From positions 62,001 to 126,000 of the forward strand of contig NZ_SJSA01000001.1 of the NCBI RefSeq assembly GCF_004766125.1: 64,000 bases of DNA, written 5' to 3'. Positions 45,836-55,473 of this stretch are shown here, piece after piece. Position numbers and translations under genes: made by a program. Each line of letters opens with the position of its first letter. Position 1 is the stretch's first letter. The stretch comes from Duncaniella freteri. GTDB taxonomy: Bacteria > Bacteroidota > Bacteroidia > Bacteroidales > Muribaculaceae. The notes beneath the pieces are model-generated. The model was not told the origin of the DNA and made no database searches. It saw only the letters and a program-made list of their open reading frames with translations.

Positions 45836-46667
45836 AGAGAAATCTCTCTCAATGAATGAAATCCAACAGATTTCATTCAACATACTATGTGTTATCAAAA
45901 AAATTTGTAATCAGGAGGGTCTGAACTATGGATTGGCTTTTGGCACTCTTCTCGGTGCCGTCCGACACAAAGGCTACATACCATGGGATGATGACGTGGA
46001 TATCATAATGCCTCGTCCTGATTTTGAAAAACTAATGAAGTATTTCGAAAATCATCGCGAGGAATTATTACCATACGAACCATGGAACCGTAGCAAACAT
46101 CCGTCTTATCCATATACCATGACACGCATCATAGATAATCGATATATTCTTGATGTTGATAATGAGGAACCATGTGGCATGGGGATTTTTGTTGACATTT
46201 ATGTCCTTGACGGAGCCGGCAACTCAATTGAGGAAGCAAGAAATCTATTAAACAAAACAAAGAAGTATCCTTCCGGAATATTTTTGTCTACTCGAAAAAA
46301 ATTAAAAAATGGAGGGACTAAAGGATTCATAAAGAATCTAATAAAACCGTTATATTTCGCTTATGTAAAAATGATGGGACGGGAGTACTTCGTAAAAAAG
46401 TTATATAGGATAATATCTCAATATGACTATGATAAGTGTTCTCATCTTGCTTGCCTTGAATGGGATAATACTACAGCAAGTGCCACGGCTAAAGTCGATA
46501 TCGAAAATCCGGTGGAAGTAGAATTTAACGGAGAAAAATTCAAAGCTGCTGCCAATATCGATTTTTATCTTACTCATGCATATGGAGACTATATGACTCC
46601 ACCTCCTGAAAAAGATAGAGTCTATCATCATCTATACAAGTCATATAGAAAATCTGATTGCATATGA
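45822..46667 (+). CDS. licD: LicD-family phosphocholine transferase
   Basis: I chose the ATG at 45822 (MKFPKEKSLSMN). The 281 residues contain the LicD motif GTLLGAVRHKGYIPWDDDVD (about residues 41-60), with the metal-binding Asp cluster. LicD transfers phosphocholine from CDP-choline to a glycan, so it completes the LicA, transporter and LicC set upstream. In related proteins the group can be ribitol- or other alcohol-phosphates. It overlaps the next gene by ATGA. Confidence 0.85.
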   Translation: MKFPKEKSLSMNEIQQISFNILCVIKKICNQEGLNYGLAFGTLLGAVRHKGYIPWDDDVDIIMPRPDFEKLMKYFENHREELLPYEPWNRSKHPSYPYTMTRIIDNRYILDVDNEEPCGMGIFVDIYVLDGAGNSIEEARNLLNKTKKYPSGIFLSTRKKLKNGGTKGFIKNLIKPLYFAYVKMMGREYFVKKLYRIISQYDYDKCSHLACLEWDNTTASATAKVDIENPVEVEFNGEKFKAAANIDFYLTHAYGDYMTPPPEKDRVYHHLYKSYRKSDCI

Positions 46668-47727
46668 AAGTAGCTATAGTCGGGACGCAGGGCGTTCCGG
46701 CAAATTATGGCGGATTCGAGAGCTTGGTCGAGAATCTGCTTGGAGTCCATTGCCCGAAAAATGTGGAATACACAGTGTTTTGTTCCAGTAAGGATATGCC
46801 GGACACTCGTGGAGAATATAAAGGTGCGGTATTGAAATATGTCGGACTACATGCCAATGGAGCACAGTCGATTCCTTACGACATTGCCTCAATGTGTAAA
46901 GCCATCAGCGGATATGACGTAATCCTAATACTGGGTGTTTCCGGTTGCCTGTTTATGCCTATTCTCAGACGTTTAAGCCGGAGCAAGATTATTGTGAATA
47001 TTGACGGGCTTGAACATCGTCGCGCCAAGTGGGGAAAATTAGCCAAATGGGTGCTCCGTACATCAGAAGCCATGGCTGTAAGGTATGCTGATATTATTGT
47101 CGCCGACAACAAAGGTATTCAGGACTATGTCACCGAGACATACGGTAAACCATCGGAACTGATTGCATACGGTGGGGACCATGTGAAACGAGAGCTTTCC
47201 GAAGAATTTGTCAATGGCACATTGAACACATATGGGGTGCGCAAAAGAGAATATGCCATCACTGTTTGCCGTATCGAACCTGAAAATAATAGTCATGTTA
47301 TCCTTGAGGCGTTCTCCAAGATAGACAGGTCTCTGATTTTTATCGGGAACTGGAATCATAGCGAGTATTCGCGTCAGCTAAAGGATAGGTATAGCAGATT
47401 CTCTAATATAAAAATTCTTGATGCTATTTATGACCTCGACATCCTTTATGCTCTCCGCTCCAATGCCGGAATTTATATGCATGGACATAGCGCGGGGGGA
47501 CAAATCCCTCGCTTGTCGAGGCAATGTTCTTCGGCGTACCGATTATTGCGTGTGATGTGGTATACAATCGCGAGACAACTGAGAATAAAGCATATTATTT
47601 CAAATCGACAGATGACATTCTCCGTCATTTGAACTCAGAAAATCTCGTGGGTGAGACGATGGTCGAGATAGCTAATCGACGATATACCTGGGAGCATATA
47701 TCAGAACAATATTGTAATCTTTACTAA
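46664..47727 (+). pseudogene. DUF1972 glycosyltransferase (rhamnosyltransferase-like), frameshifted at a G6 tract
   Basis: The first part begins MKVAIVGTQGVPANYGGFES, the DUF1972 start typical of rhamnosyl- or galactosyltransferases. At six G (47494-47499) the frame is lost just before the conserved donor motif: with one more G it reads HSAGGTNPSLVEAM, then FFGVPIIACDV in the frame ending at 47727. The restored product is 354 residues. This is the second single-base deficit in a G tract of this locus. It may be switched off, mutated or miscalled. The rml genes that follow would supply dTDP-rhamnose for such an enzyme. Confidence 0.8.
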
Positions 47728-47736
47728 ATAATAATT

Positions 47737-48642
47737 ATGAAAGGTATCGTCCTTGCCGGTGGGTCCGGAACTCGTTTGTATCCGATTACCAAGGGGGTCT
47801 CGAAGCAGATGCTCCCTATCTATGACAAGCCGATGGTTTATTACCCGATTTCGACGCTGATGCTGGCGGGAATTCGTGATATTCTGATTATCTCTACCCC
47901 TACAGATTTGCCTGGTTTCAAGCGTCTGCTTGGCGATGGGTCGGACTATGGCGTCAGGTTCACTTACGCCGAGCAGCCCTCGCCCGACGGACTGGCTCAG
48001 GCGTTTATAATCGGTCGGGAGTTTATCGGCGACGATTCGGCTTGTCTGGTGCTCGGCGACAATATTTTCCATGGCGCAGGCTTTTCGGAGGTGCTCAAGA
48101 AGGCTGTCGATGCGGCTGAAAATGAGTCGAAAGCCACTGTCTTCGGCTATTGGGTGAATGACCCCGAGCGCTACGGAGTGGCTGAGTTTGACAAGGAGGG
48201 AAATTGCCTCTCTATCGAGGAGAAGCCCGAGCATCCGAAGTCAAATTATGCCGTTGTCGGTCTCTATTTCTATCCCAACAAGGTGGTAGATGTGGCCGCA
48301 CATATCAAGCCATCGGCTCGTGGTGAACTAGAAATAACCACTGTTAATCAAGAATTTCTCAAAGGCGGCGAGTTGAAGGTGCAGACGCTCCCGCGCGGCT
48401 TTGCGTGGCTCGACACGGGCACTCACGACTCCCTTGCCGAGGCTTCAATCTATGTCGAGGTGCTCGAAAAGCGCCAAGGTTTGAAAATCGCTTGCCTTGA
48501 GGGCATTGCCTACCGCCAAGGCTGGATTTCAAAGGAGAAAATGATTGGGTTGGCTCAGCCGATGCTCAAAAACCAATATGGTCAATACCTGCTCAAAGTG
48601 GTGGAGGAAGTGGAACGCACCGGCGAAAAAAATCTCGACTGA
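47737..48642 (+). CDS. rfbA: Glucose-1-phosphate thymidylyltransferase
   Basis: A 301-residue Rml[45 protein letters not shown]. It makes dTDP-glucose, the first step to dTDP-rhamnose. First gene of the rmlACDB block, with higher GC than the upstream glycosyltransferases. The 35-nt gap to rfbC contains ATTATG/ATTATGAATT repeats only. Confidence 0.96.
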   Translation: MKGIVLAGGSGTRLYPITKGVSKQMLPIYDKPMVYYPISTLMLAGIRDILIISTPTDLPGFKRLLGDGSDYGVRFTYAEQPSPDGLAQAFIIGREFIGDDSACLVLGDNIFHGAGFSEVLKKAVDAAENESKATVFGYWVNDPERYGVAEFDKEGNCLSIEEKPEHPKSNYAVVGLYFYPNKVVDVAAHIKPSARGELEITTVNQEFLKGGELKVQTLPRGFAWLDTGTHDSLAEASIYVEVLEKRQGLKIACLEGIAYRQGWISKEKMIGLAQPMLKNQYGQYLLKVVEEVERTGEKNLD

Positions 48643-48677
48643 TTCCCTCTCCAATTATGAATTATGCATTATAAATT

Positions 48678-49253
48678 ATGAATTGTATTAAGACTGATAT
48701 TGAGGGGGTTGTCATCATTGAACCCCACGTGTTCAAGGATGCTCGCGGGTATTTTTTCGAGAGCTATTCAAAGCGCGAATTTGATGAGAAAGTGCGCCCT
48801 GTGGATTTCGTGCAAGACAATGAGTCGTGCTCCACAAAGGGTGTGATGCGCGGACTGCATTTCCAGCGTCCACCGTTCTCGCAGTCGAAGCTTGTTCGTT
48901 GCGTAAAGGGTGCAGTACTCGACGTAGCTGTTGACATCCGCAAGGGTTCACCAACCTACGGAAAGCATGTGGCTGTAGAACTAACCGAGGATAATCATCG
49001 TCAGTTCTTTATTCCGAAAGGTTTTGCACATGGTTTTGCCGTGCTGAGCGATGTGGCTGTGTTCCAATACAAATGTGATGAGTTTTATCATCCGGAAGCC
49101 GACGGTGGCATCTCCATTCTTGATGATTCGCTCGGCATTGACTGGTGTATCGACTACATGGAGGCAATATTGTCGGAGAAGGACACGAAGCATCCAATGC
49201 TCAAAGACTTCGATTCACCTTTTGACATCAATATAGACCTCTATAAAAAATGA
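48678..49253 (+). CDS. rfbC: dTDP-4-dehydrorhamnose 3,5-epimerase
   Basis: A 191-residue RmlC: EPHVFKDARGYFFESYSKRE, CSTKGVMRGLHFQRPP with the catalytic His, and FFIPKGFAHGFAVLSD. Third enzyme of rhamnose synthesis. It overlaps rfbD by 4 nt (ATGA). Confidence 0.96.
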   Translation: MNCIKTDIEGVVIIEPHVFKDARGYFFESYSKREFDEKVRPVDFVQDNESCSTKGVMRGLHFQRPPFSQSKLVRCVKGAVLDVAVDIRKGSPTYGKHVAVELTEDNHRQFFIPKGFAHGFAVLSDVAVFQYKCDEFYHPEADGGISILDDSLGIDWCIDYMEAILSEKDTKHPMLKDFDSPFDINIDLYKK

Positions 49254-50122
49254 ATATACTAGTGACAGGAGCGAATGGTCAACTCGGAAACGAGATGCGA
49301 ATAGTCTCCAAAGATTCTAAAGATAATTATATCTTCACCGATGTAGCAGAACTCGACATCACTGATGCCAAGGCTGTCAACAAAATGGTGAAGGATAACG
49401 ACGTGAATATAATCGTCAACTGCGCGGCTTACACCAATGTTGACAAGGCTGAAACGGACAAGGAATTTGCAGAACTGCTCAACGCCACCGCTGTCCGCAA
49501 TCTTGCCGATGCGGTGAAAGCCAATGACGGTGTGCTGATACACGTCTCTACTGATTACGTGTTCGGTGGTTCAAAAGAAAACACCCCACGCACAGAAGAT
49601 GAACCGACCAATCCGACCGGTGTTTATGGTCTCACAAAACTCCATGGTGAACAACATATTGCCGAATCAGGCGCGAAAGCAATAATCTTGCGCACGGCAT
49701 GGCTCTATTCAGAGTTTGGCAAAAACTTCGTCAAGACGATGCTTAATCTTACTGCTACAAAGCCAGAGCTGAAAGTGGTGTTCGACCAATGCGGCACTCC
49801 GACATATGCCCTCGACCTTGCCGATGCAATTTTCGATATCATCGAAAACCGCAAGTATGAAGGTAACGGAGGCATCTATAATTTTTCCAACGAGGGTGTA
49901 TGCTCATGGTACGATTTCACCAAGATGATAGCAGAATACTCCGGCAACGCAGACTGCAATATACAACCTTGTCATAGCGATGAGTTTCCATCGCCCGTTA
50001 TGCGCCCCTCCTACAGCGTCCTCGACAAAACCAAATACAAAAACATATTCGGCAAGAACGTCCCCTATTGGACAGACTCATTGAAAAAATGCCTTAAAAA
50101 CCTGAAAGAAAATGAAGCGTAA
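49250..50122 (+). CDS. rfbD: dTDP-4-dehydrorhamnose reductase
   Basis: A 290-residue short-chain dehydrogenase: NILVTGANGQLGNEMR for NAD(P) binding, catalytic Y-x-x-x-K in PTGVYGLTKLHGEQ, and ILRTAWLYSEFGKNF. It makes dTDP-L-rhamnose. It overlaps rfbB by 11 nt. Confidence 0.95.
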   Translation: MNILVTGANGQLGNEMRIVSKDSKDNYIFTDVAELDITDAKAVNKMVKDNDVNIIVNCAAYTNVDKAETDKEFAELLNATAVRNLADAVKANDGVLIHVSTDYVFGGSKENTPRTEDEPTNPTGVYGLTKLHGEQHIAESGAKAIILRTAWLYSEFGKNFVKTMLNLTATKPELKVVFDQCGTPTYALDLADAIFDIIENRKYEGNGGIYNFSNEGVCSWYDFTKMIAEYSGNADCNIQPCHSDEFPSPVMRPSYSVLDKTKYKNIFGKNVPYWTDSLKKCLKNLKENEA

Positions 50123-51245
50123 TATTCTTATAACAGGCGGAGCCGGATTTATCGGAAGCCATGTTGTCCGCCTGTTTGTCAACAAATATCCTGACTATCA
50201 TATTGTCAACCTCGATAAACTGACTTACGCCGGTAACCTTGCCAACCTCAAAGACATTGAGGACAAGCCCAACTATACCTTCGTGAAGGCTGACATCGCT
50301 GACCTCGACGAAATGCGCCGCATCATCCAGAAATACGAGATTGACGGCATTATACATCTTGCCGCCGAGAGCCACGTGGACCGCTCCATCAAGGACCCGT
50401 TCACTTTTGCCCGCACTAACGTGATGGGCACACTCGCGCTGCTTCAGGCTGCAAAGGAGTATTGGGACACACTGCCAGAGAAGTATGAGGGCAAGCGATT
50501 CTATCACATTTCCACCGACGAAGTGTATGGCGCACTCGAGTTGACCCATCCAGAAGGTGTTCCCGCACCGTTCACCACCAACGCCTCCTCGGAGGACGAT
50601 ATGGCCTATGGCACAGAGTTTTTCCTCGAGACCACAAAATATAATCCCCACTCGCCCTACTCAGCCTCAAAAGCATCGAGCGACCACTTTGTCCGCGCCT
50701 ACCACGACACCTACGGCATGCCCACCATCGTGACCAACTGCTCCAACAACTATGGTCCCTACCAGTTTCCCGAAAAACTCATTCCCCTCTTTATCAACAA
50801 TATCCGCCACGAGAAACCACTCCCAGTCTACGGAAAAGGCGAGAATGTGCGTGACTGGCTCTTCGTCGAAGACCACGCCCGCGCCATCGACCTCATCTTC
50901 CACAAAGGCAAAATCGCTGACACATATAATATTGGTGGCTTTAACGAGTGGAAAAACATAGACCTCATCAAGGTAATCATCAAGACCGTTGACCGTCTTC
51001 TCGGCAATCCTGATGGACAGTCGGAAAGCCTCATTACATACGTCACCGACCGTCTGGGCCACGACATGCGCTACGCCATCGACTCCCGCAAGCTACAAAA
51101 AGAGCTCGGTTGGGAACCCTCTCTTCAGTTCGAAGAAGGCATCGAAAAGACCGTCCGTTGGTATCTCGACCACCAGGAGTGGATGGACAACATCACCTCC
51201 GGTGACTACGAGCGCTACTACGACTCTATGTACAAAAACCGATAA
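50112..51245 (+). CDS. rfbB: dTDP-glucose 4,6-dehydratase
   Basis: A 377-residue RmlB: NILITGGAGFIGSHVVRLF, LAAESHVDRSI, HISTDEVYG and PYSASKASSDHFVRAYHDTY with the catalytic Tyr-Lys. It is slightly long because of an insertion near residue 150-165. Second enzyme of the dTDP-rhamnose pathway and the last gene of the glycan block. Confidence 0.96.
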   Translation: MKRNILITGGAGFIGSHVVRLFVNKYPDYHIVNLDKLTYAGNLANLKDIEDKPNYTFVKADIADLDEMRRIIQKYEIDGIIHLAAESHVDRSIKDPFTFARTNVMGTLALLQAAKEYWDTLPEKYEGKRFYHISTDEVYGALELTHPEGVPAPFTTNASSEDDMAYGTEFFLETTKYNPHSPYSASKASSDHFVRAYHDTYGMPTIVTNCSNNYGPYQFPEKLIPLFINNIRHEKPLPVYGKGENVRDWLFVEDHARAIDLIFHKGKIADTYNIGGFNEWKNIDLIKVIIKTVDRLLGNPDGQSESLITYVTDRLGHDMRYAIDSRKLQKELGWEPSLQFEEGIEKTVRWYLDHQEWMDNITSGDYERYYDSMYKNR

Positions 51246-51384
51246 TTACAACGCGATAGGACACTAAGCAAAAAAAGACTTCTTGCTGATGCATACGATT
51301 TTAGAGGTATTCAATGCATTCCTAAAATCAAAGAGATACTTGCACAAAACAGTTGCGAAGTATAATTCAAATTTTAAGATTTTA

Positions 51385-51417
51385 TAGTGCACAATATAAT
51401 ATATTTGTATTGCACTA
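51385..51417 (+). promoter_or_regulatory. Helicase promoter with 7-bp inverted repeat
   Basis: TATATTTG (51400-51407) fits the TAnnTTTG -7 box. TAGTGCA (51385-51391) and TGCACTA (51411-51417) flank it symmetrically, a possible operator. The rest of 51246-51461 holds nothing else. Confidence 0.5.
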
Positions 51418-51461
51418 ACAGATTGTCCTTCTGAGTAGTTTCGAAAAAGAGGGAAACATTG

Positions 51462-53360
51462 ATGACAATTCGGCTTTACGATTATCAGCGTAAGATGAGG
51501 GACGCTGTTTTGGAGGCTCTTGAATCGCATAACGCTGTGATGTGCCAGATGCCAACCGGCACGGGGAAGACCCATGTGCTGGCATCGGTGGTCAGCAACT
51601 ATGCCAATGGAAAATTGGTGTGGGTTGTGGTCCATCGTAAGGAGTTGATTGAGCAAATCACAACCACATGGGAAGCTTGCTATAGGGATAAGCGCAATGC
51701 ACCCGATGTAAAGGTAATGTCAATCCAATGGCTGGCTCGGAATTGGGAGAAGGTCGCTAACGATGCCCCGTCGATGATTGTGATTGACGAGGCTCATCAT
51801 GCTTTGGCCGAGACTTATCAGGAACTTTTTCGCCGTTATCCCGGAGCCAAAAAATTGGGAATGACTGCGACACCTTATCGAATGTCGGGCAAAGGATTTA
51901 CCGACCTGTTTGAAATTCTGCTTCAATCAAAGAGCATACCAGATTTCATCACTGAGAATAGGCTGTCGCTATTTGATTACTACGCGGTGCCTCAGAATAG
52001 TAAAATACGAAGGCAGATAGCTCTACTCAAAAAACGCGGAGCCCATGGCGACTATCAGACCAAAGAACTTGACCTATCCCTAAACACTCCGCGGAATATC
52101 GAATATCTCTACAACTCTTTGATGCGTTATGCCAAAGGGCGCAAGGGGATTGTCTATGCTATCAACATCAACCATGCCCGTGCAATCGCTGATTTCTACG
52201 CCGCAAACGGTTTGAGGTGTTACGCCATCGACTGCAATACCCCCGAAAAGGAACGCCGGGAGATGGTTACGTCTTTCCGAAATGGCAACATTGACGTGAT
52301 GGTAAATGTAGATATATTCTCAGAGGGCTTCGACTGCCCGGAGGTGGAGTTTATTCAACTTGCACGACCGACGCTGTCGTTGGCGGTATATCTTCAGCAG
52401 ATAGGTCGCGGTCTGCGCAAGGCTAAGGGTAAGAAGTATTGCGTGATTCTTGACAATGTGGGTCTGAGCCGCACGTTTGGAACCCCTGTGCGCAAATGGA
52501 ACTGGGACAAGATGTTCAAGGGCACAATGCGGAATGTGCGCATTGATAGTCTCGACCGGTCTGCGCTGCTGAAATATTATGGTTATCCAGGCAAGTTGGT
52601 CGACGAACCGATGGAAAGGATTATCAGCCATACCGACATGTCCGACGCCATCAGCAGGCAGAATATTCTCAAATACTATTCCGCAAGCAATCTCGTAGGC
52701 GTCGTACTCAAAGGGAAGGTTGTAGCCCGCAAACAAGTCACTGATGTGATTGCATATAAACATGACGCCGTGGTCGTGCGTCTTGCAGACAAGTCGGTCT
52801 GCCTTATATTTCCCACGGGCAAAGAATTGGAACTGCCGTCTGATAGTATTGACTTTGAAATTCAGTCTGACAAAATCATCAAGGTCACCACAATGCGTGG
52901 AACCATATATCATGATATGGTGACCACCCAAGATTTTGCCGAGCGACCGATTGTCAGAACATACGGTCCGATGGAGTTTCTTGACGAGGGTAGTAAGTTG
53001 TGGCGGCGTATGCCATATTATGCGATTGAATATTACAAAAACAGCGCGTATCCGCCCACATGGATGGGCTGGTACTTAAAGATATACAGCATTTGCCCGA
53101 TTTCAGCGAAGGTCTATATCCCAAATTCTACATTGGGCGGCGGACGAGAATTGAGCTTTGAGCAGACTGCGCTGTTCCCCTACGATTTGCATGATTATTA
53201 CATTGTGGAAGAGCTCACCGGAGGTAAAATAATCGTCGTGGACCTCAATTGCGACTATTATCTCGTCAAATCCGACAACTCTCGTAAATTTCTCTTTAAA
53301 GCAACCTCCTATTCGAGTTCCAAACAGGAGCTTGACCAATGGTTGAGCAAACTAAAATAA
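51462..53360 (+). CDS. DEAD/DEAH-box superfamily 2 helicase
   Basis: Start at ATG 51462; a TTG sits one codon earlier. The 632-residue protein has the Q-motif region RLYDYQRKMRDAVLEAL, Walker A MPTGTGKTH, DEAH box VIDEAHHA, motif III-like GMTATPYRM and motif VI QQIGRGLRKAKGK. It resembles SSL2/RecG-type restriction helicases. The 200-residue C-terminal extension is unassigned. It lies alone between rfbB and the integrase and may be a defence gene or assist element maintenance. Confidence 0.8.
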   Translation: MTIRLYDYQRKMRDAVLEALESHNAVMCQMPTGTGKTHVLASVVSNYANGKLVWVVVHRKELIEQITTTWEACYRDKRNAPDVKVMSIQWLARNWEKVANDAPSMIVIDEAHHALAETYQELFRRYPGAKKLGMTATPYRMSGKGFTDLFEILLQSKSIPDFITENRLSLFDYYAVPQNSKIRRQIALLKKRGAHGDYQTKELDLSLNTPRNIEYLYNSLMRYAKGRKGIVYAININHARAIADFYAANGLRCYAIDCNTPEKERREMVTSFRNGNIDVMVNVDIFSEGFDCPEVEFIQLARPTLSLAVYLQQIGRGLRKAKGKKYCVILDNVGLSRTFGTPVRKWNWDKMFKGTMRNVRIDSLDRSALLKYYGYPGKLVDEPMERIISHTDMSDAISRQNILKYYSASNLVGVVLKGKVVARKQVTDVIAYKHDAVVVRLADKSVCLIFPTGKELELPSDSIDFEIQSDKIIKVTTMRGTIYHDMVTTQDFAERPIVRTYGPMEFLDEGSKLWRRMPYYAIEYYKNSAYPPTWMGWYLKIYSICPISAKVYIPNSTLGGGRELSFEQTALFPYDLHDYYIVEELTGGKIIVVDLNCDYYLVKSDNSRKFLFKATSYSSSKQELDQWLSKLK

Positions 53361-53511
53361 GATTGGAGTTAATCGTATCCTGACTTCGTCAATGCGTACC
53401 CTAGAATTCATCAGAAAATAGAGGTGTTATGTGTTGATGTCGTTTCATGAGTATAGTTTTGCTGATGGTGGTCCTATTTGCTGGCATGGTCAGTTGGATT
53501 GTCACTATGGT

Positions 53512-55092
53512 CTAATAATGGATTATTTTTTCAATCACATAGTTAAACAGGTTATTTGGCAAACGTTTCATGTATGTAGCTCGGCGGTCATAGTCATGGC
53601 GAAGATGGAATAATAGTGCGAGGTGTACAGTTACGGATGCAGCGTCGCCCTCAAACAGTTCAAAGTAGGCTGATTGTTCCGGTATACCGAGCTTCATTCG
53701 CTCCTCGCTGCTAACCCCATAATCAAATACGGTTTCGCATCCTTGTTGACGAGCTTCATTAAGTATGCTCATCTTCTCGCGCTTGCTTTCATCGTCGAAC
53801 TTCACATACTTCATCATCATGTCGACGGTAGTGTGTCCTGTGACGGCGCGTATATCTTCAGGCGACATACCTTTTCGTAGACACATCGTCACAAATGTGC
53901 GCCGGGCAACGTGAGATGTAAGTAACTCATATTTTGGATGCACTTCTCTTGTCTTTTCCCTGCCGCTTTGTTTTTCAGTAATCCAATCGCCTGTCATGCC
54001 TGCCAACTTACCAACCTCTTTCAAGTGTGCGTTGTACTTCTGATTGGAGATTTGAGGGAAAACGCGAGGGTCTGCCTCATCGGGAGATTTTGGATATTTG
54101 GCGATGATACGCAAAGCCTCCGCAGCCAACGCAAACCGTTGACGATGGTTGGTTTTCTGAGCAGTGCAGTCGAGCATATCTCCATCTATATTCGACCAAC
54201 GTAATCCTATTACATCCGAAAAACGCAGTCCTGTAAAACAGGAAAATAGAAATACATCTCTTGCTCGGTCAATAGCAGCGCGATGTGTGGGAAATGTCAT
54301 AATCGCGGAAAGTTCGTCCTCGGTTAGGGCAAATAAATTGACTGTTGAATCAGACTTCGTTTCATCATGGAACCGTTGACGATACGAAACATAGGCATGA
54401 TTCTTGTTGTAACCTTTGCGTGTAGCCCAATTCAAGAATGAACGAATATCCTTCATGGACTTAAAAACATAACTATTGCTTAAGCCCTTCCCTATAAGAA
54501 ATAACTCAACCTTAGCGAGGAGTTCATCATTAATGTCCTCAAAATACAGACCTTGACGAAAGTCTGACAGATGGCGTAGCATTGTTTTATGCTTCATCAA
54601 TGTTCCCTTTGTCCATTGTGCAGTGGAAGGCGTGCCGGTCAACTCCTTTTCTCTTTCATCAATTAGCAGCTGATATATCTGTGCAACTGTCAACCGAGTT
54701 CCTTTTTCCTCATCTAAAACCCTTTTCAATTCGCCTCTTACAGTAGTTGGCGTTACTTCATCCTCTTGTAATTCAAGATGTGAGAATGCATCATCCACAG
54801 CAGTGGCTATCTTCAGTAATCGCTGATTGATGTCAGAAGCCGAGACTCCTTCGGAATTGAAATTGTTTCGTTTGACACGTTGAGTCCTTTCATCCCATTT
54901 TGACGGAGCAATTTTGTATCCCGAATAATACCAAATACGCTTACCACCAAAAGTGATGTCTGCATTAATCGGTAATTCGGCAGCGTAGTTGCCGTCTTTA
55001 TCTTTTCGCTTCTCAAGCCGGAAGCTGACACGGTGTTTGTACTTATCCATATTAGGAGAGATTTTAAGGTAAAGCACCTTTGTTTTACCCAT
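53512..55092 (-). CDS. int: Tyrosine recombinase (integrase of the ssrA element)
   Basis: A 526-residue integrase with an N-terminal arm-binding domain, a SAM-like core-binding domain and an intact catalytic domain: Arg I in CFTGLRFSDVIGL, HVARRTFVTMCL, and TGHTTVDMMMKYV with the tyrosine. It is longer than most, with a 50-residue C-terminal tail. Its start is only 4 nt from a copy of the 21-nt arm repeat (55088-55108), and 150 nt from attR. It is the clear candidate for inserting the 33-kb element into ssrA. Confidence 0.9.
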   Translation of the reverse strand: MGKTKVLYLKISPNMDKYKHRVSFRLEKRKDKDGNYAAELPINADITFGGKRIWYYSGYKIAPSKWDERTQRVKRNNFNSEGVSASDINQRLLKIATAVDDAFSHLELQEDEVTPTTVRGELKRVLDEEKGTRLTVAQIYQLLIDEREKELTGTPSTAQWTKGTLMKHKTMLRHLSDFRQGLYFEDINDELLAKVELFLIGKGLSNSYVFKSMKDIRSFLNWATRKGYNKNHAYVSYRQRFHDETKSDSTVNLFALTEDELSAIMTFPTHRAAIDRARDVFLFSCFTGLRFSDVIGLRWSNIDGDMLDCTAQKTNHRQRFALAAEALRIIAKYPKSPDEADPRVFPQISNQKYNAHLKEVGKLAGMTGDWITEKQSGREKTREVHPKYELLTSHVARRTFVTMCLRKGMSPEDIRAVTGHTTVDMMMKYVKFDDESKREKMSILNEARQQGCETVFDYGVSSEERMKLGIPEQSAYFELFEGDAASVTVHLALLFHLRHDYDRRATYMKRLPNNLFNYVIEKIIHY

Positions 55093-55108
55093 ACAAAATT
55101 ACATACAA
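55088..55108 (+). repeat. Right arm-type integrase site
   Basis: Matches 21921-21941 at 19 of 21 positions; it overlaps the integrase start codon. A variant (CCCATATGCAAAG) lies at 55150. Confidence 0.65.
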
Positions 55109-55238
55109 ATTATGATTCAATCAAGGATATTCTAAAATATTTCGTTTTACCCATATGCAAAGAAAATACACTATATATTAGCACTTTATATTAAAATATA
55201 ATTCCATAATAATTCCTTATTACACCATAATTTCTAAT

Positions 55239-55254
55239 CCCTCCAGCTCCACTT
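55239..55254 (+). other. attR: 16-bp duplicate of the tmRNA 3' end
   Basis: CCCTCCAGCTCCACTT, identical to 21850-21865. The bases before it differ (AAT rather than AAAC), so only the core was duplicated. Confidence 0.85.
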
Positions 55255-55300
55255 GACGGGTCGGACAGATTCCGGCCAACAGAAGTCTAAACAAGACTAA

Positions 55301-55333
55301 ACCGCAGAATATCAATGTATTCTGCGGTTTTTT
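55301..55333 (+). terminator. Strong terminator, probably the displaced ssrA terminator
   Basis: ACCGCAGAAT (55301-55310) pairs with ATTCTGCGGT (55319-55328), followed by TTTTT. It lies 46 nt after attR, the distance expected for the original end of ssrA before integration. Confidence 0.75.
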
Positions 55334-55473
55334 AGTGCCTAAAAATGACGACTCAGGACCGTCATCGGACAGAAAAAAGACCGCTACGGACAGCCATTCG
55401 TTACCAACTCGTTACGGCACAAGCCGAAATTCCGGTGCATTTGTTAAAACAATTAGAATAGAGTGTTAAAGAT

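Larger units (their letters stand above)
21850..55254 (+). mobile_element. 33.4-kb integrative mobilizable element in ssrA carrying a glycan locus
   Basis: Boundaries: a 16-bp direct repeat of the tmRNA 3' end (21850-21865 and 55239-55254), and a 21-nt repeat matching at 19 positions just inside both ends (21921-21941 and 55088-55108). Contents: DUF3853 and DUF3987 genes, mobC, relaxase, invertible promoter, recombinase-UpxY fusion, LicACD-type polysaccharide locus, rmlACDB, helicase, and an intact integrase next to the right end. No type IV secretion genes are present, so transfer would depend on another conjugative element. I infer an IME that moves an entire surface-polysaccharide locus. 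Confidence 0.85.
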
